Under the pieces are notes generated by a model that saw only the letters and a program-made list of their open reading frames with translations, ran no database searches and was not told where the DNA came from. Positions 52,513 through 60,723 of a stretch of 64,000 nucleotides of DNA are shown one piece after another (position 1 is the first letter of the stretch; every line of letters starts with the position of its first letter). This DNA comes from Ornatilinea sp. GTDB taxonomy: Bacteria; Chloroflexota; Anaerolineae; Anaerolineales; Anaerolineaceae. Location of the stretch: contig JAHDQE010000018.1 in assembly GCA_018433975.1 (NCBI GenBank), forward strand, positions 1 through 64,000, in the 5' to 3' direction. Position numbers and translations under genes: made by a program.

Positions 52513-53674
52513 ATTACGGGTGGCAGTCATCGGCGCGGGTCGTTGGGCGGCTTCGGCGCATTTGCCGGGCTTTGTGGGCTCTCCTCTCAGCGATGTGGTG
52601 ATGATCTGCGACGTAGACCGTGAACTGGCCGAAGCCCGTGCCAGAGAATTTGATATTCCTGAAGTCGTTACCGATGTGGAAAAGGTCCTTTCCCGGCGTG
52701 ATATCGATGTGGTGGATGTGGTCACCCGCGGCGAGAGCCACGAGCCGCTTACCTTTGCCGCGCTCGAAGCGGGTAAGCACGTCCTGTGTGAGAAGCCGGT
52801 CTGCCATGATTACCGCGATGTTTGGCGGGCGCATGAACTGGCGTTCTCCAAAGGCCTCAAAACCAAAGTCGGCCTGACCTTCCGCTATGCTCCCGCCGTG
52901 CAGTATATGTTCCACCTGATCCGCGAAGGATACATTGGCGATCCTTACGTCTTCAACGGCTACGAGCAGAACTCGCAGTGGCTCGATCCTTACGTCCCCA
53001 TCGATAAGCGCATTCACAAAGTCAAACCGGTTGGTGAAGAACCTTTCGGCACCGACCTCAGCCGGGAGGGGATCCATCTGCTCTCGCTAGAAATCTACGG
53101 TTCCCCGACCATCGATATCGGGCTGGAACTGGTGGGCAGCGAGCTGACTCAACTGGTTGGCGTTCTCGGCAATATGGTTCCCTACCGCCGCCGCACCAAT
53201 CTGGATATCGAGCTGGAGCGTATCAATGTCGATGATACCGATATGTTCATCGCCGAATGTGCCAATGGCGCCTTGTATTCCATGCAGAGCAGCTATGCCA
53301 CCGTTGGAAACTATCCGGGCATTGAGGCCAATGTGTACGGCTCCAAAGGCGGTCTGAAAGTCCGGCTGGTCGAGGAGTTCGGCGTCATCCAGACTCTGCA
53401 CGGCGCGAAACCCGATGCAGTGGAATATGTCCCCCTGGAGGTCCCCGATCAATTCTTCCCGCCTGCTTACGAACCCGGCCAGCGCTGGGACACCGTGTTC
53501 TACAGTAACCTGGTGCACGATTTCATGCGCGAGATTGTGGAAGGCGGCGAGACCAACCAGGGTAACTTTGCCCAGAGCGCCCGCGTGCAGGAAATTGTCA
53601 ACGCGGTGGGCCTCTCGCACCGCGAGCACCGCTGGGTGAATTTGCCGCTGGAAAATAAGGATCAGACAAAATAG
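52502..53674 (+). CDS. Gfo/Idh/MocA family NAD(P)-dependent oxidoreductase B
   Basis: 390 residues. VAVIGAGRWAASAHLPGF, catalytic Lys in LCEKPVCHDY, LTFRYAPAVQYM and FNGYEQNSQWLDP identify it. It is a close paralogue of the next-but-one gene product at 53746 and a more distant one of the protein at 36841. ATG 52502 follows AGGCAGGAGG. An 8-bp intercistronic hairpin lies just after its stop. The substrate is unknown; all three paralogues sit beside DUF885 or SDR genes. Confidence 0.9.
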   Translation: MTDKLRVAVIGAGRWAASAHLPGFVGSPLSDVVMICDVDRELAEARAREFDIPEVVTDVEKVLSRRDIDVVDVVTRGESHEPLTFAALEAGKHVLCEKPVCHDYRDVWRAHELAFSKGLKTKVGLTFRYAPAVQYMFHLIREGYIGDPYVFNGYEQNSQWLDPYVPIDKRIHKVKPVGEEPFGTDLSREGIHLLSLEIYGSPTIDIGLELVGSELTQLVGVLGNMVPYRRRTNLDIELERINVDDTDMFIAECANGALYSMQSSYATVGNYPGIEANVYGSKGGLKVRLVEEFGVIQTLHGAKPDAVEYVPLEVPDQFFPPAYEPGQRWDTVFYSNLVHDFMREIVEGGETNQGNFAQSARVQEIVNAVGLSHREHRWVNLPLENKDQTK

Positions 53675-53683
53675 GCAATTCAT

Positions 53684-53709
53684 TCCGCCGCACAACAACC
53701 CGCGGCGGA
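53684..53709 (+). other. Intercistronic hairpin between the twin Gfo/Idh/MocA genes
   Basis: TCCGCCGC (53684-53691) pairs with GCGGCGGA (53702-53709). There is no U-run. It may tune the relative amount of the two paralogues or protect the upstream message. Confidence 0.55.
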
Positions 53710-53745
53710 TCTAAACTAAGGTATTACAGATAGAGGAGATAAATA

Positions 53746-54903
53746 ATGGCTGAAAAACTTCGTGTGGGTGTGATTGGTGCCGGGCGCTGGTGCGCTTCTG
53801 CGCATCTTCCCGGCTTTACCGGTTCGCCCCTCAGTGATGTCGTGATGATCTGTGATGTGGACCGGGAGCTGGCGGAAGCCCGCGCCAAAGAGTTCAATAT
53901 TCCGGAAGTCGTGACCGATTATGAAAAGCTTCTGTCGCGCAGCGATATCGATGTGGTCGATATTGTTACCCGCGGTGAGAGCCACGAACCGTTGACTTTT
54001 GCCGCACTGGAAGCCGGAAAGCACATCCTGGTGGAGAAACCGGTGTGCCATGACTACCGCGACGTGCTGCGCGCCGACGCGATCGCCCGATCCAAAGGTC
54101 TTAAGACCAAAGTCGGCCTGACTTTTCGCTACGCTCCTGCGGTTCAGTATATGTTCGATCTGGTGCGCAACGGCTATATTGGCGATCCTTACGTCTTCAA
54201 CGGCTACGAACAGAACTCGCAGTGGCTGGACCCCGACAACCCCATGGATAAACGCATCCACAAGGTCAAACCGGCGGGCGAGGAGCCTTTTGGCACCGAT
54301 TTCAGCCGTGAAGGCATCCACGTCTCTTCTTTGGAAGGTTACGGCGCGCCGACCATCGATATCGGGCTGGAGCTGGTTAACAGTGACCTGACCCAGGTGG
54401 TCGGTCTGCTGGGCAACATGGTTCCTTTCCGCCGCCGCACCAATCTGGATACCGAGCGCGAACGCATCAACATCGACGACGCGGATATGTTCATGGCCGA
54501 GTGCGCCAACGGCGCGCTGTACTCCATGCAGAGCAGCTACGTTACCGTGGGTAACTATCCCGGCATTGAAGCCCGGATCTTCGGTTCCAAAGGCGCGCTC
54601 AAAGTGCGTCTGGTGGAAGAGTTTGGCGTCATCCAGACTCTGCACGGCGCGAAACCGGATGCCGTGGAATTTGTTCCCATGGAGATTCCGGATAAATTCT
54701 TCCCGCCTGCCTACCAGCCCGGCCAGCGCTGGGATACCGTGTTCTACAGCGGCCTGGTGCATAACTTTATGCAGGAAATTGTCGACGGCGGCGAGACCAA
54801 TCAGGGCAACTTTGCCCAAAGCGCCCGCGTGCAGGAAATCATTAATGCCGTGGCGCAGTCTCATCGTGAGCATCGTTGGGTGAATCTTCCATTGGAGGGG
54901 TAA
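53746..54903 (+). CDS. Gfo/Idh/MocA family NAD(P)-dependent oxidoreductase C
   Basis: 385 residues, near-duplicate of the 52502 product: GAGRWCASAHLPGFTGSPLSDVVMICDVDRE, Lys in VEKPVCHDYRDV, FRYAPAVQYM, YEQNSQWLDPDNPMDKRIHKVKP. The stretch after the catalytic lysine and the C-terminal VQEIINAVAQSHREHRWVNLPLE are shared. Two near-identical dehydrogenases may act on epimers or form a heteromer. ATG 53746 is preceded by AGAGGAG. A very stable hairpin separates it from the next SDR gene. Confidence 0.9.
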   Translation: MAEKLRVGVIGAGRWCASAHLPGFTGSPLSDVVMICDVDRELAEARAKEFNIPEVVTDYEKLLSRSDIDVVDIVTRGESHEPLTFAALEAGKHILVEKPVCHDYRDVLRADAIARSKGLKTKVGLTFRYAPAVQYMFDLVRNGYIGDPYVFNGYEQNSQWLDPDNPMDKRIHKVKPAGEEPFGTDFSREGIHVSSLEGYGAPTIDIGLELVNSDLTQVVGLLGNMVPFRRRTNLDTERERINIDDADMFMAECANGALYSMQSSYVTVGNYPGIEARIFGSKGALKVRLVEEFGVIQTLHGAKPDAVEFVPMEIPDKFFPPAYQPGQRWDTVFYSGLVHNFMQEIVDGGETNQGNFAQSARVQEIINAVAQSHREHRWVNLPLEG

Positions 54904-54930
54904 ACAAGCCTCTACCTCTCCTGGTTGATA

Positions 54931-54962
54931 GGGGCCGGCCTGAGGCGGATCAGGCCGGCCCC
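54931..54962 (+). other. Very stable GC-rich hairpin between oxidoreductase C and the SDR gene
   Basis: GGGGCCGGCCTGA (54931-54943) pairs perfectly with TCAGGCCGGCCCC (54950-54962), 13 pairs around a six-base loop GGCGGA. The T-run of a rho-independent terminator is lacking. It is the strongest stem in the long plus-strand run and could divide it into separately tuned parts. Confidence 0.7.
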
Positions 54963-54997
54963 GAACCGGCGGTGAAGGTTTGGAAAGGAACAGGACC

Positions 54998-55834
54998 ATG
55001 CAGTTATTGAACGGCAAAGTGGCACTGGTGACCGGATCGGGACGCGGACTGGGGTGGGGCATTGCCCGTGCCTTGGGCCGGAGCGGAGCCCGGGTCTGTG
55101 TTTCGGATATCAACGATGTTGAGCTGGCCCGCGCCGAAAGCGATTTAAAGGCGGATGGCAGCGAGGTCATGGCGCTTCATCTGGATGCCGGCGATCTTTC
55201 GGCTTTTCAGGACGCGGTGGATCAGATTGTGGCGCGCTGGGGCCGGCTGGATGTGCTGGTGCACAACGCCATCTACATGCCGCTGATCCGTTTTGAAGAT
55301 ACTTCTCCCGAACTGTACTGGCAGCAGCTCCGGGTCAGCCTGGGCGGCCTGTTCAACGGCTGCCGGGCGGTCTGGGATGTGATGAAAGCCCAGGGCGGCG
55401 GCCATATCATGGGGATTGCCAGCGGGTCCAGCAAGAAGGGCTTCAAGGATGAAGTTACTTATTGCACCGCCAAGCATGGTCAGGAGGGCTTTATCAAAGC
55501 ACTCTCTCTGGAAGCTGCCCCATACGGCATCGCCCTTAATACGGTTGGCCCCGGTAAGATCATCAAGCCCACCCGCATCACCTGGGAGGAGTTTGACGCT
55601 TTGCCGGAGTCCGAGAAAGCGGATTGGGCCGACCCGGTTGAACTGGGCAAAGGTTTTGTCTGGCTGGCTGCCCAGCCCACCCATCGTTTCAGCGGTTTCC
55701 GGTTTGACGCCGGTGTGATCGCCGATACGGTGGCGGCCGAAGGATATGATTTTGAGTTTTCTCCGGAAAAGGTTACCCTGCTCCCCGATGATTTTCGGGC
55801 GGCGCAGGCCTGGTATGCCAATTATCCGGATTAA
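54998..55834 (+). CDS. Short-chain dehydrogenase/reductase C, canonical active site
   Basis: 278 residues. VALVTGSGRGLGWGIARAL, the central VHNAIY in place of NNAG, Ser in GIASGSSKKG and a canonical YCTAK. It is the only one of the three SDRs in this run with the full Tyr-Lys pair. ATG 54998 has AAAGGAACAGGA upstream; the TTG 18 bases earlier is less likely. A 42-base gap separates it from the GGT-like gene. Confidence 0.88.
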   Translation: MQLLNGKVALVTGSGRGLGWGIARALGRSGARVCVSDINDVELARAESDLKADGSEVMALHLDAGDLSAFQDAVDQIVARWGRLDVLVHNAIYMPLIRFEDTSPELYWQQLRVSLGGLFNGCRAVWDVMKAQGGGHIMGIASGSSKKGFKDEVTYCTAKHGQEGFIKALSLEAAPYGIALNTVGPGKIIKPTRITWEEFDALPESEKADWADPVELGKGFVWLAAQPTHRFSGFRFDAGVIADTVAAEGYDFEFSPEKVTLLPDDFRAAQAWYANYPD

Positions 55835-55876
55835 AAATTTTATACGATTAAGAAAAGAGATCAGAAAGCAGGGTAA

Positions 55877-57556
55877 TTGACATTGGATGCAGCGCAGTTA
55901 GCTCATGTAGGGCCAAAAGAAGTGGTGCGGGGCAAACAGGCCGTGTGCAGCAGCTCCCAGCCGCTGGTCACCCAGACCATGCTGGATGTGATGCGGGCGG
56001 GCGGCAGCGCGGTGGATGCGGCGGTTGCCGGCAGCCTGCTGCAGGCTGTCATTGAACCGCACATGACCAACCACGCCGGTACGGCCGAGTTCCTCTATTG
56101 GGATGCCGCCTCCGGCAGGGTTTACCAGCTTAACGGCACCGGGACTCTGGTTCCGGGGCTGCCGCCTTTCCGGCCGGTTCCTCCCATTGGTATCCGTTTT
56201 GCCTCCAAAGAGGCCAGCCCCTGCGCCTGTATACCCGGCTTTGTGCCCGCGTTGGGCGAGATGCACCGCCGTTTTGGCAGCAAACCCTGGCGCGAGCTGT
56301 GCGAACCGGCTGTGGCAATTGCCGAGCAGGGCCACCCCATGACCTCTTTTGAACATGCTACTCTGACCGAAGAACTCGCGTTTTACACTTTCTTCCCTTC
56401 CGGGCGGGAGCTGTTCACGCCGAACGGCTTTCTCCCCGAGGTGGGAGATACTTTCCACAACCCGGCGCTGGCGAAAACCCTGCGTCGGCTGGCGGAGGAA
56501 GGTCCGGCCTATTTCACCGAAGGGGAATGGGCCCGGCATTTTGTCCAAACCGCCAATCGGATGGGCTGGCCGATCACCCTCGAGCACATGACGGCCATCC
56601 CGCCGCGCTGGCAGGAGCCGCTGCGCTACCGTCATGGGGCGGACGAAATCATCCAGCTCAGCCCCCCGGAACGCACCGGGGTGTTCACTGCCTTTGTGAT
56701 GGGCGTGATGAGCCATTTCAACCTCAAGGAATTGGGCCATTACACCGAATCGGCGGAAGCGCTTTACCTGCTGGCGCACACTTTGCGCCGGGCGCACCTC
56801 GAAATGGGGCTGCTGTACGATCCCCAGCTTTTTGAGGTGCCGGTGGACCTCTGGCTTTCGGAGGATTACCAGCGCATGACGGCTGAAATCCTGTGGCACA
56901 GCCGCCCGAAGGTGGATCTCACCGATCACATCCGTCTGACGGCCGGTTATCCGGCGCTGACTGCGGCGGGAGTCCCCACCGGGTCGGCCGGAGAGCCGCA
57001 TCCTCCGGTAGGCTCCTGCGAACTGAGCGTGGTCGACGCGCAGGGCAACTGGGTGCAGATGATGAACACCCTCCAGAGCGGCGGCATTCCGGGGGTGGTG
57101 GTGGATGGCGTCCCGATGGTTGGCAGCCATGCCCGCACCCATCTCCAGGCGGATATCGCCGGATGGTTTGCCGGTGGAGGCCGCATTAAATGTATTATCG
57201 GCAGCACGATTGTCCTCCGGGATGGACAGCCCTGGCTGGCGTTGGGTTCGCCCGGCAACGTCTATGGTACCGTACCGCAGGTGCTCAGCAGCATCCTGGA
57301 TTACGGCATGGACCCTTATCAGGCTGCGGACCTGCCGCGGATGGACCCGCTGCGGGATGACTATGTGCTGGAGATTGAAAGCCGTATCCCCGCGCCGGTG
57401 GTATCCGGCATGGCACGGCGCGGCATTCAACTGCGCCCGCTGCCGATGTATGATTACAACATGGGCTCTTTTCAGATTTGTTGGCGCGACCCGCAGACCG
57501 GCCTGCTTAACAGCTGTGCCGACCCGCGCCGCGCCGGACAGGCCGGTGGTATTTAG
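55877..57556 (+). CDS. Gamma-glutamyltranspeptidase-family Ntn hydrolase with altered active site
   Basis: 559 residues with GGT colinearity: MRAGGSAVDAAVAGSLLQAVIEPHMTNHAGTAEF in the large-subunit part and IVLRDGQPWLALGSPGNVYGTVPQVLSSILDYGMDPYQAADLPR in the small-subunit part. In GGT the nucleophile is the first Thr of TTH(Y/F)SVVD; here the segment is SCELSVVD, so Ser takes that place. The substrate-binding Arg of the RETAP-like motif is absent (LNGTGTLVP). PGGS-type oxyanion residues read PGN. It may still self-cleave at Ser or act on a substrate other than gamma-glutamyl. The start is TTG 55877 or 55883, uncertain. Confidence 0.85.
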   Translation: MTLDAAQLAHVGPKEVVRGKQAVCSSSQPLVTQTMLDVMRAGGSAVDAAVAGSLLQAVIEPHMTNHAGTAEFLYWDAASGRVYQLNGTGTLVPGLPPFRPVPPIGIRFASKEASPCACIPGFVPALGEMHRRFGSKPWRELCEPAVAIAEQGHPMTSFEHATLTEELAFYTFFPSGRELFTPNGFLPEVGDTFHNPALAKTLRRLAEEGPAYFTEGEWARHFVQTANRMGWPITLEHMTAIPPRWQEPLRYRHGADEIIQLSPPERTGVFTAFVMGVMSHFNLKELGHYTESAEALYLLAHTLRRAHLEMGLLYDPQLFEVPVDLWLSEDYQRMTAEILWHSRPKVDLTDHIRLTAGYPALTAAGVPTGSAGEPHPPVGSCELSVVDAQGNWVQMMNTLQSGGIPGVVVDGVPMVGSHARTHLQADIAGWFAGGGRIKCIIGSTIVLRDGQPWLALGSPGNVYGTVPQVLSSILDYGMDPYQAADLPRMDPLRDDYVLEIESRIPAPVVSGMARRGIQLRPLPMYDYNMGSFQICWRDPQTGLLNSCADPRRAGQAGGI

Positions 57557-57580
57557 GAAGGTTTTTGAGGAGGTAAAAAG

Positions 57581-58576
57581 ATGTCGGAGAATAAACTTCG
57601 CTGGGGTGTGATCAGCACGGCAAATATTGGCAAACATATGGTTATTCCTGCCATTCAGGCCTCTCGGAATGGAGAGATGGTGGCGGTTGCCAGCCGGGAT
57701 CCGCAGAAAGCCGCCAACTTTGCGGCCGAACTGGGTATTCCCCGCGCGTATGGAAGTTATGAGGAGCTTTTTGAGGCCGAAGATATTGACGCCATCTATA
57801 ACCCGCTGCCCAACAGCATGCACCTGGAGTGGACGGTCAAAGCCGCCCGGGCCGGGAAGCATATTTTGTGCGAGAAGCCCCTGGGAATGGATGCGGCCGA
57901 ATGTCAAGAAATGGACGCGGCTGCCCGTGAAAACGGCGTCAGGCTGATGGAAGCCTTCATGTACCGTTTTCATCCCCGCATCGAGAAAGTGTTGGAAAGG
58001 GTGCGGGATGGGGCGGTAGGCGAGCTTCGCTTCATCGATTCCGCGTTCACTTTCCGGCTCAGGAACCCGAATAATATCCGGTTGAACAAAGAGTTGGGCG
58101 GCGGAGCGTTGATGGATGTGGGCTGCTACTGTGTCAATGTGTCCCGCACCCTGGCCGGCGCGGAGCCGGTGGAGGTACAGGCCTTTGCCAGTTGGGCGAA
58201 CACCGGTGTAGATGCCCATCTGTCGGGGACCCTGCGGTTTGAGAATGGGTTGGTGGCGCATTTTGATTCCGCTCTGGATATGGAAAGACGTGAATCGGTC
58301 CTGGTTGCCGGGACGGATGGTTATCTGGAGGTCCCTTCCAGCTTTGTGCCCGGCAAGGCCGATGTTGAGTTTAGCGAGTACCGTGGACGCAGTGAAAAGG
58401 TGGTTCACACCCTGGCGGGCACGGATGAATACCAGTTCATGGTGGAGCATTTTGCGGATTGTGTCCTCAACGACCGCCCGCTGCGCTACCCCCCAACCGA
58501 AGCCGCTGCCAATATGCGGGTCATTAATGCACTTTATCGCTCGGCCCGTCAGGATGGCAGGCCGGTCAGTTTGTAA
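57581..58576 (+). CDS. Gfo/Idh/MocA family oxidoreductase D, dihydrodiol/anhydrofructose-reductase-like subgroup
   Basis: 331 residues, shorter than the three other Gfo/Idh/MocA proteins here and without their YEQNSQ motif. WGVISTANIGKHMVIPAI opens the fold; the catalytic Lys is in CEKPLGMDAAECQEM; then LMEAFMYRFHPRI, GGALMDVGCYCVN and ANTGVDAHLSGTLRF. This is the set seen in dimeric dihydrodiol dehydrogenase and 1,5-anhydrofructose reductase. ATG 57581 has GAGGAGG upstream. It lies about 30 bases before the hydroxyacid dehydrogenase gene. Confidence 0.88.
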   Translation: MSENKLRWGVISTANIGKHMVIPAIQASRNGEMVAVASRDPQKAANFAAELGIPRAYGSYEELFEAEDIDAIYNPLPNSMHLEWTVKAARAGKHILCEKPLGMDAAECQEMDAAARENGVRLMEAFMYRFHPRIEKVLERVRDGAVGELRFIDSAFTFRLRNPNNIRLNKELGGGALMDVGCYCVNVSRTLAGAEPVEVQAFASWANTGVDAHLSGTLRFENGLVAHFDSALDMERRESVLVAGTDGYLEVPSSFVPGKADVEFSEYRGRSEKVVHTLAGTDEYQFMVEHFADCVLNDRPLRYPPTEAAANMRVINALYRSARQDGRPVSL

Positions 58577-58606
58577 ATCTAATGAATTAATAGAGGATAG
58601 ATAGAA

Positions 58607-59644
58607 ATGGAAACCAGCAAAAAAAACTATAACGTTCTTATTACAAGTTATCTGGAGCCGGAACATATCGAACGCATTCGTCAGGTGGATGACCGCTTGA
58701 ATGTGGTCTACCGGCCGGATCTGTTGGGCGTTCCTCGCTATGCCGCCGACCACACAGCTCCCCCACGGGACCTTACCCCGGAGCAGGAAGCCGAATGGCG
58801 CTCGCTGATGGGCGAGGCCGACATCCTTTTTGATTTTGATTATCCCCGCCGCGACCTGCTCCCCGAGCTGGCCCCCAATGTCCGCTGGATCCAGGCCACC
58901 AGTGCCGGGATCGGCCAGTTTGTCAAACGCATGAAATATGACGAGCGCATGCCGCAAACGATCTTCACCACCGCCAGCGGTGTGCATGCCCGGCCGCTGG
59001 CCGAGTTTGTCATCATGACTCTTCTGATGCAGAACAAGGGCTTCCTGCGCATTGTGGAGGATAAACGCAACCACCATTGGGAACGCTACGCCGGGACCGA
59101 CCTGGAAGGCCGCACCATGGGACTGGTTGGGTTGGGGCGGATCGGCTCGATGGTCGCCAGTCTGGCCCGGGCGATGGGCATGCGCGTGATTGGTACCGAT
59201 CTGGCGCCCAATACCCAGGCTGTGGATCAATTCTACAAACTCGAAGACCTTGCTCAGATGCTCCCGCACTGTGATGTCCTTGTGCTCACCGTTCCCCACA
59301 CACCCCAGACGGAGAAGATGATTGGCGCGGAACAGTTCAACCTGCTGCCCGACGGGGCTTATTTCATCAATATCGCGCGCGGCATGGTGGTGGATGAGCC
59401 CGCTTTGATCGAGGCCCTGCGCTCCGGCAAGTTGAGCGGTGCCGGTCTGGATGTGTTTGCCGAAGAACCGCTGCCCGCCGGCAGCCCGCTCTGGGATATG
59501 CCCAACGTGCTGGTCAGCCCGCACTCCGCCAGCACCAGTGACCGCGAGAATATGCGCATCACCGATCTCTTTGTGGATAACCTCAAGCGCTACCTGGCCG
59601 GCGAGCCGCTGCGCAACGTCCTCAACCCTAAATTGATGTTCTAG
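58607..59644 (+). CDS. D-isomer-specific 2-hydroxyacid dehydrogenase (glyoxylate/hydroxypyruvate reductase-like)
   Basis: 345 residues. The nucleotide motif is GLVGLGRIGSMVASLARAMGMRVIGTD. The catalytic triad appears as Arg in NIARGMVVDEPALIEAL, Glu in GLDVFAEEPLP and His in LVSPHSAS. The class reduces 2-oxo acids (glyoxylate, hydroxypyruvate, pyruvate) with NAD(P)H. A class V aminotransferase follows two genes later, and the pair would interconvert an amino acid, a 2-oxo acid and a 2-hydroxy acid. The gene starts about 30 bases after oxidoreductase D. Confidence 0.92.
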   Translation: METSKKNYNVLITSYLEPEHIERIRQVDDRLNVVYRPDLLGVPRYAADHTAPPRDLTPEQEAEWRSLMGEADILFDFDYPRRDLLPELAPNVRWIQATSAGIGQFVKRMKYDERMPQTIFTTASGVHARPLAEFVIMTLLMQNKGFLRIVEDKRNHHWERYAGTDLEGRTMGLVGLGRIGSMVASLARAMGMRVIGTDLAPNTQAVDQFYKLEDLAQMLPHCDVLVLTVPHTPQTEKMIGAEQFNLLPDGAYFINIARGMVVDEPALIEALRSGKLSGAGLDVFAEEPLPAGSPLWDMPNVLVSPHSASTSDRENMRITDLFVDNLKRYLAGEPLRNVLNPKLMF

Positions 59645-59657
59645 GAAGGCAAACTTT

Positions 59658-60545
59658 ATGCTGAATTTAGCCGGATTGTATCCCCCCATTGTGACGGCTT
59701 TCAATGAAGATGAGAGCATTGCTTACGATAAGCTGGAGTCGAATCTTCAAAAGTGGGCTTCCCAACCGCTGGATGGTGTGATTATGCCTGGCTCTAATAG
59801 TGAAGCGGCCTATATGACCACCGCGGAGCGCCTGGATGTGATCAAAGTTTGCGCGGACGTTCTGAAGCCTTCCGGAAAGCGTTTGGTGGCGGGCACCGGA
59901 ATGGAAACCACAGCGGAAACAATCTGGATGACTCAAAAGGCCGCCGACCTGGGGGCCGAGGCTGTGCTGGTGATTCCGCCTTATTTCTTCAAAGGCAGCA
60001 TGAAACATGATGTGCTGCTGGCACATTACCGCGCCGTGGCGGATGAATCCCCGCTTCCTATTCTGGTCTACAATGTTCCCGCTTTCACCGGGGTGGACTT
60101 TGCCGCGCAGACGTTGATTGAACTGGCCGCGCATCCCCGCATCATCGGAGCGAAGGACAGCAGCGCCACTGTCACTAAAATGGCGGATGTGCTGGCTGCC
60201 GTCCCGGACTTCCAGGTCTTTGCCGGGACGGGGAGCGCATTGCTGCCGTTTCTGAGCATTGGTGCCGTTGGCGGTGTCATGGCGCTGGCAAACTTTGCCG
60301 CTAAACCCCTGCGGAAGCTCTATGAGGCTTTCCGGGCCGGCCGCAGCGAAGAGGCTAAAAATATCCAGCTTTCTCTGGCGCACATCAATACCGCCGTCAC
60401 CGGGAAATATGGCGTGCCCGGTTTGAAGTATGCCATGGATCAATCCGGCTTCTATGGCGGTCCGACCCGCCGTCCTCTGCTCCCGCTGGGCGCTGAAGGG
60501 CGCAAAGACATCGACCGTCTGTTGGCTGAATTGGATCTGGAGTAA
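59658..60545 (+). CDS. DapA-family aldolase/lyase (dihydrodipicolinate synthase-like, KDG/HOGA type)
   Basis: 295 residues. The family's GTTGE motif reads PGSNSEAAYMT, as in 2-keto-3-deoxygluconate and 4-hydroxy-2-oxoglutarate aldolases rather than true DapA. The catalytic Tyr is in LVYNVPAFTGVDF and the Schiff-base Lys in GAKDSSATV. The enzyme probably splits a 4-hydroxy-2-oxo acid to pyruvate or glyoxylate plus an aldehyde, feeding the flanking aminotransferase and 2-hydroxyacid dehydrogenase. ATG 59658 follows AGGAAGG. Confidence 0.9.
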   Translation: MLNLAGLYPPIVTAFNEDESIAYDKLESNLQKWASQPLDGVIMPGSNSEAAYMTTAERLDVIKVCADVLKPSGKRLVAGTGMETTAETIWMTQKAADLGAEAVLVIPPYFFKGSMKHDVLLAHYRAVADESPLPILVYNVPAFTGVDFAAQTLIELAAHPRIIGAKDSSATVTKMADVLAAVPDFQVFAGTGSALLPFLSIGAVGGVMALANFAAKPLRKLYEAFRAGRSEEAKNIQLSLAHINTAVTGKYGVPGLKYAMDQSGFYGGPTRRPLLPLGAEGRKDIDRLLAELDLE

Positions 60546-60723
60546 TTGGAAGAAACGAATTTGTCTGGTTGTTTTGTCGTCAATTTATGTTAAGTTGAAT
60601 TTTGCAGGTTGGGTTGAGCGGTCCATAGACCGGCAGTCTCCTTCACGAGTTAAAGTAAAACCCAACATGATGCGGATAGACATAACGAGAAGATAATTTA
60701 GATATGAAAGAGAACAAAACACA

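Noticed and set aside
55898..59719. A minus-strand open frame of more than 1200 codons
   Set aside because: It lies wholly antisense to the GGT-like, Gfo/Idh/MocA and hydroxyacid dehydrogenase genes, which have clear family motifs. Its predicted protein is His/Gln/Arg-rich without domains, a result of GC-biased third positions.
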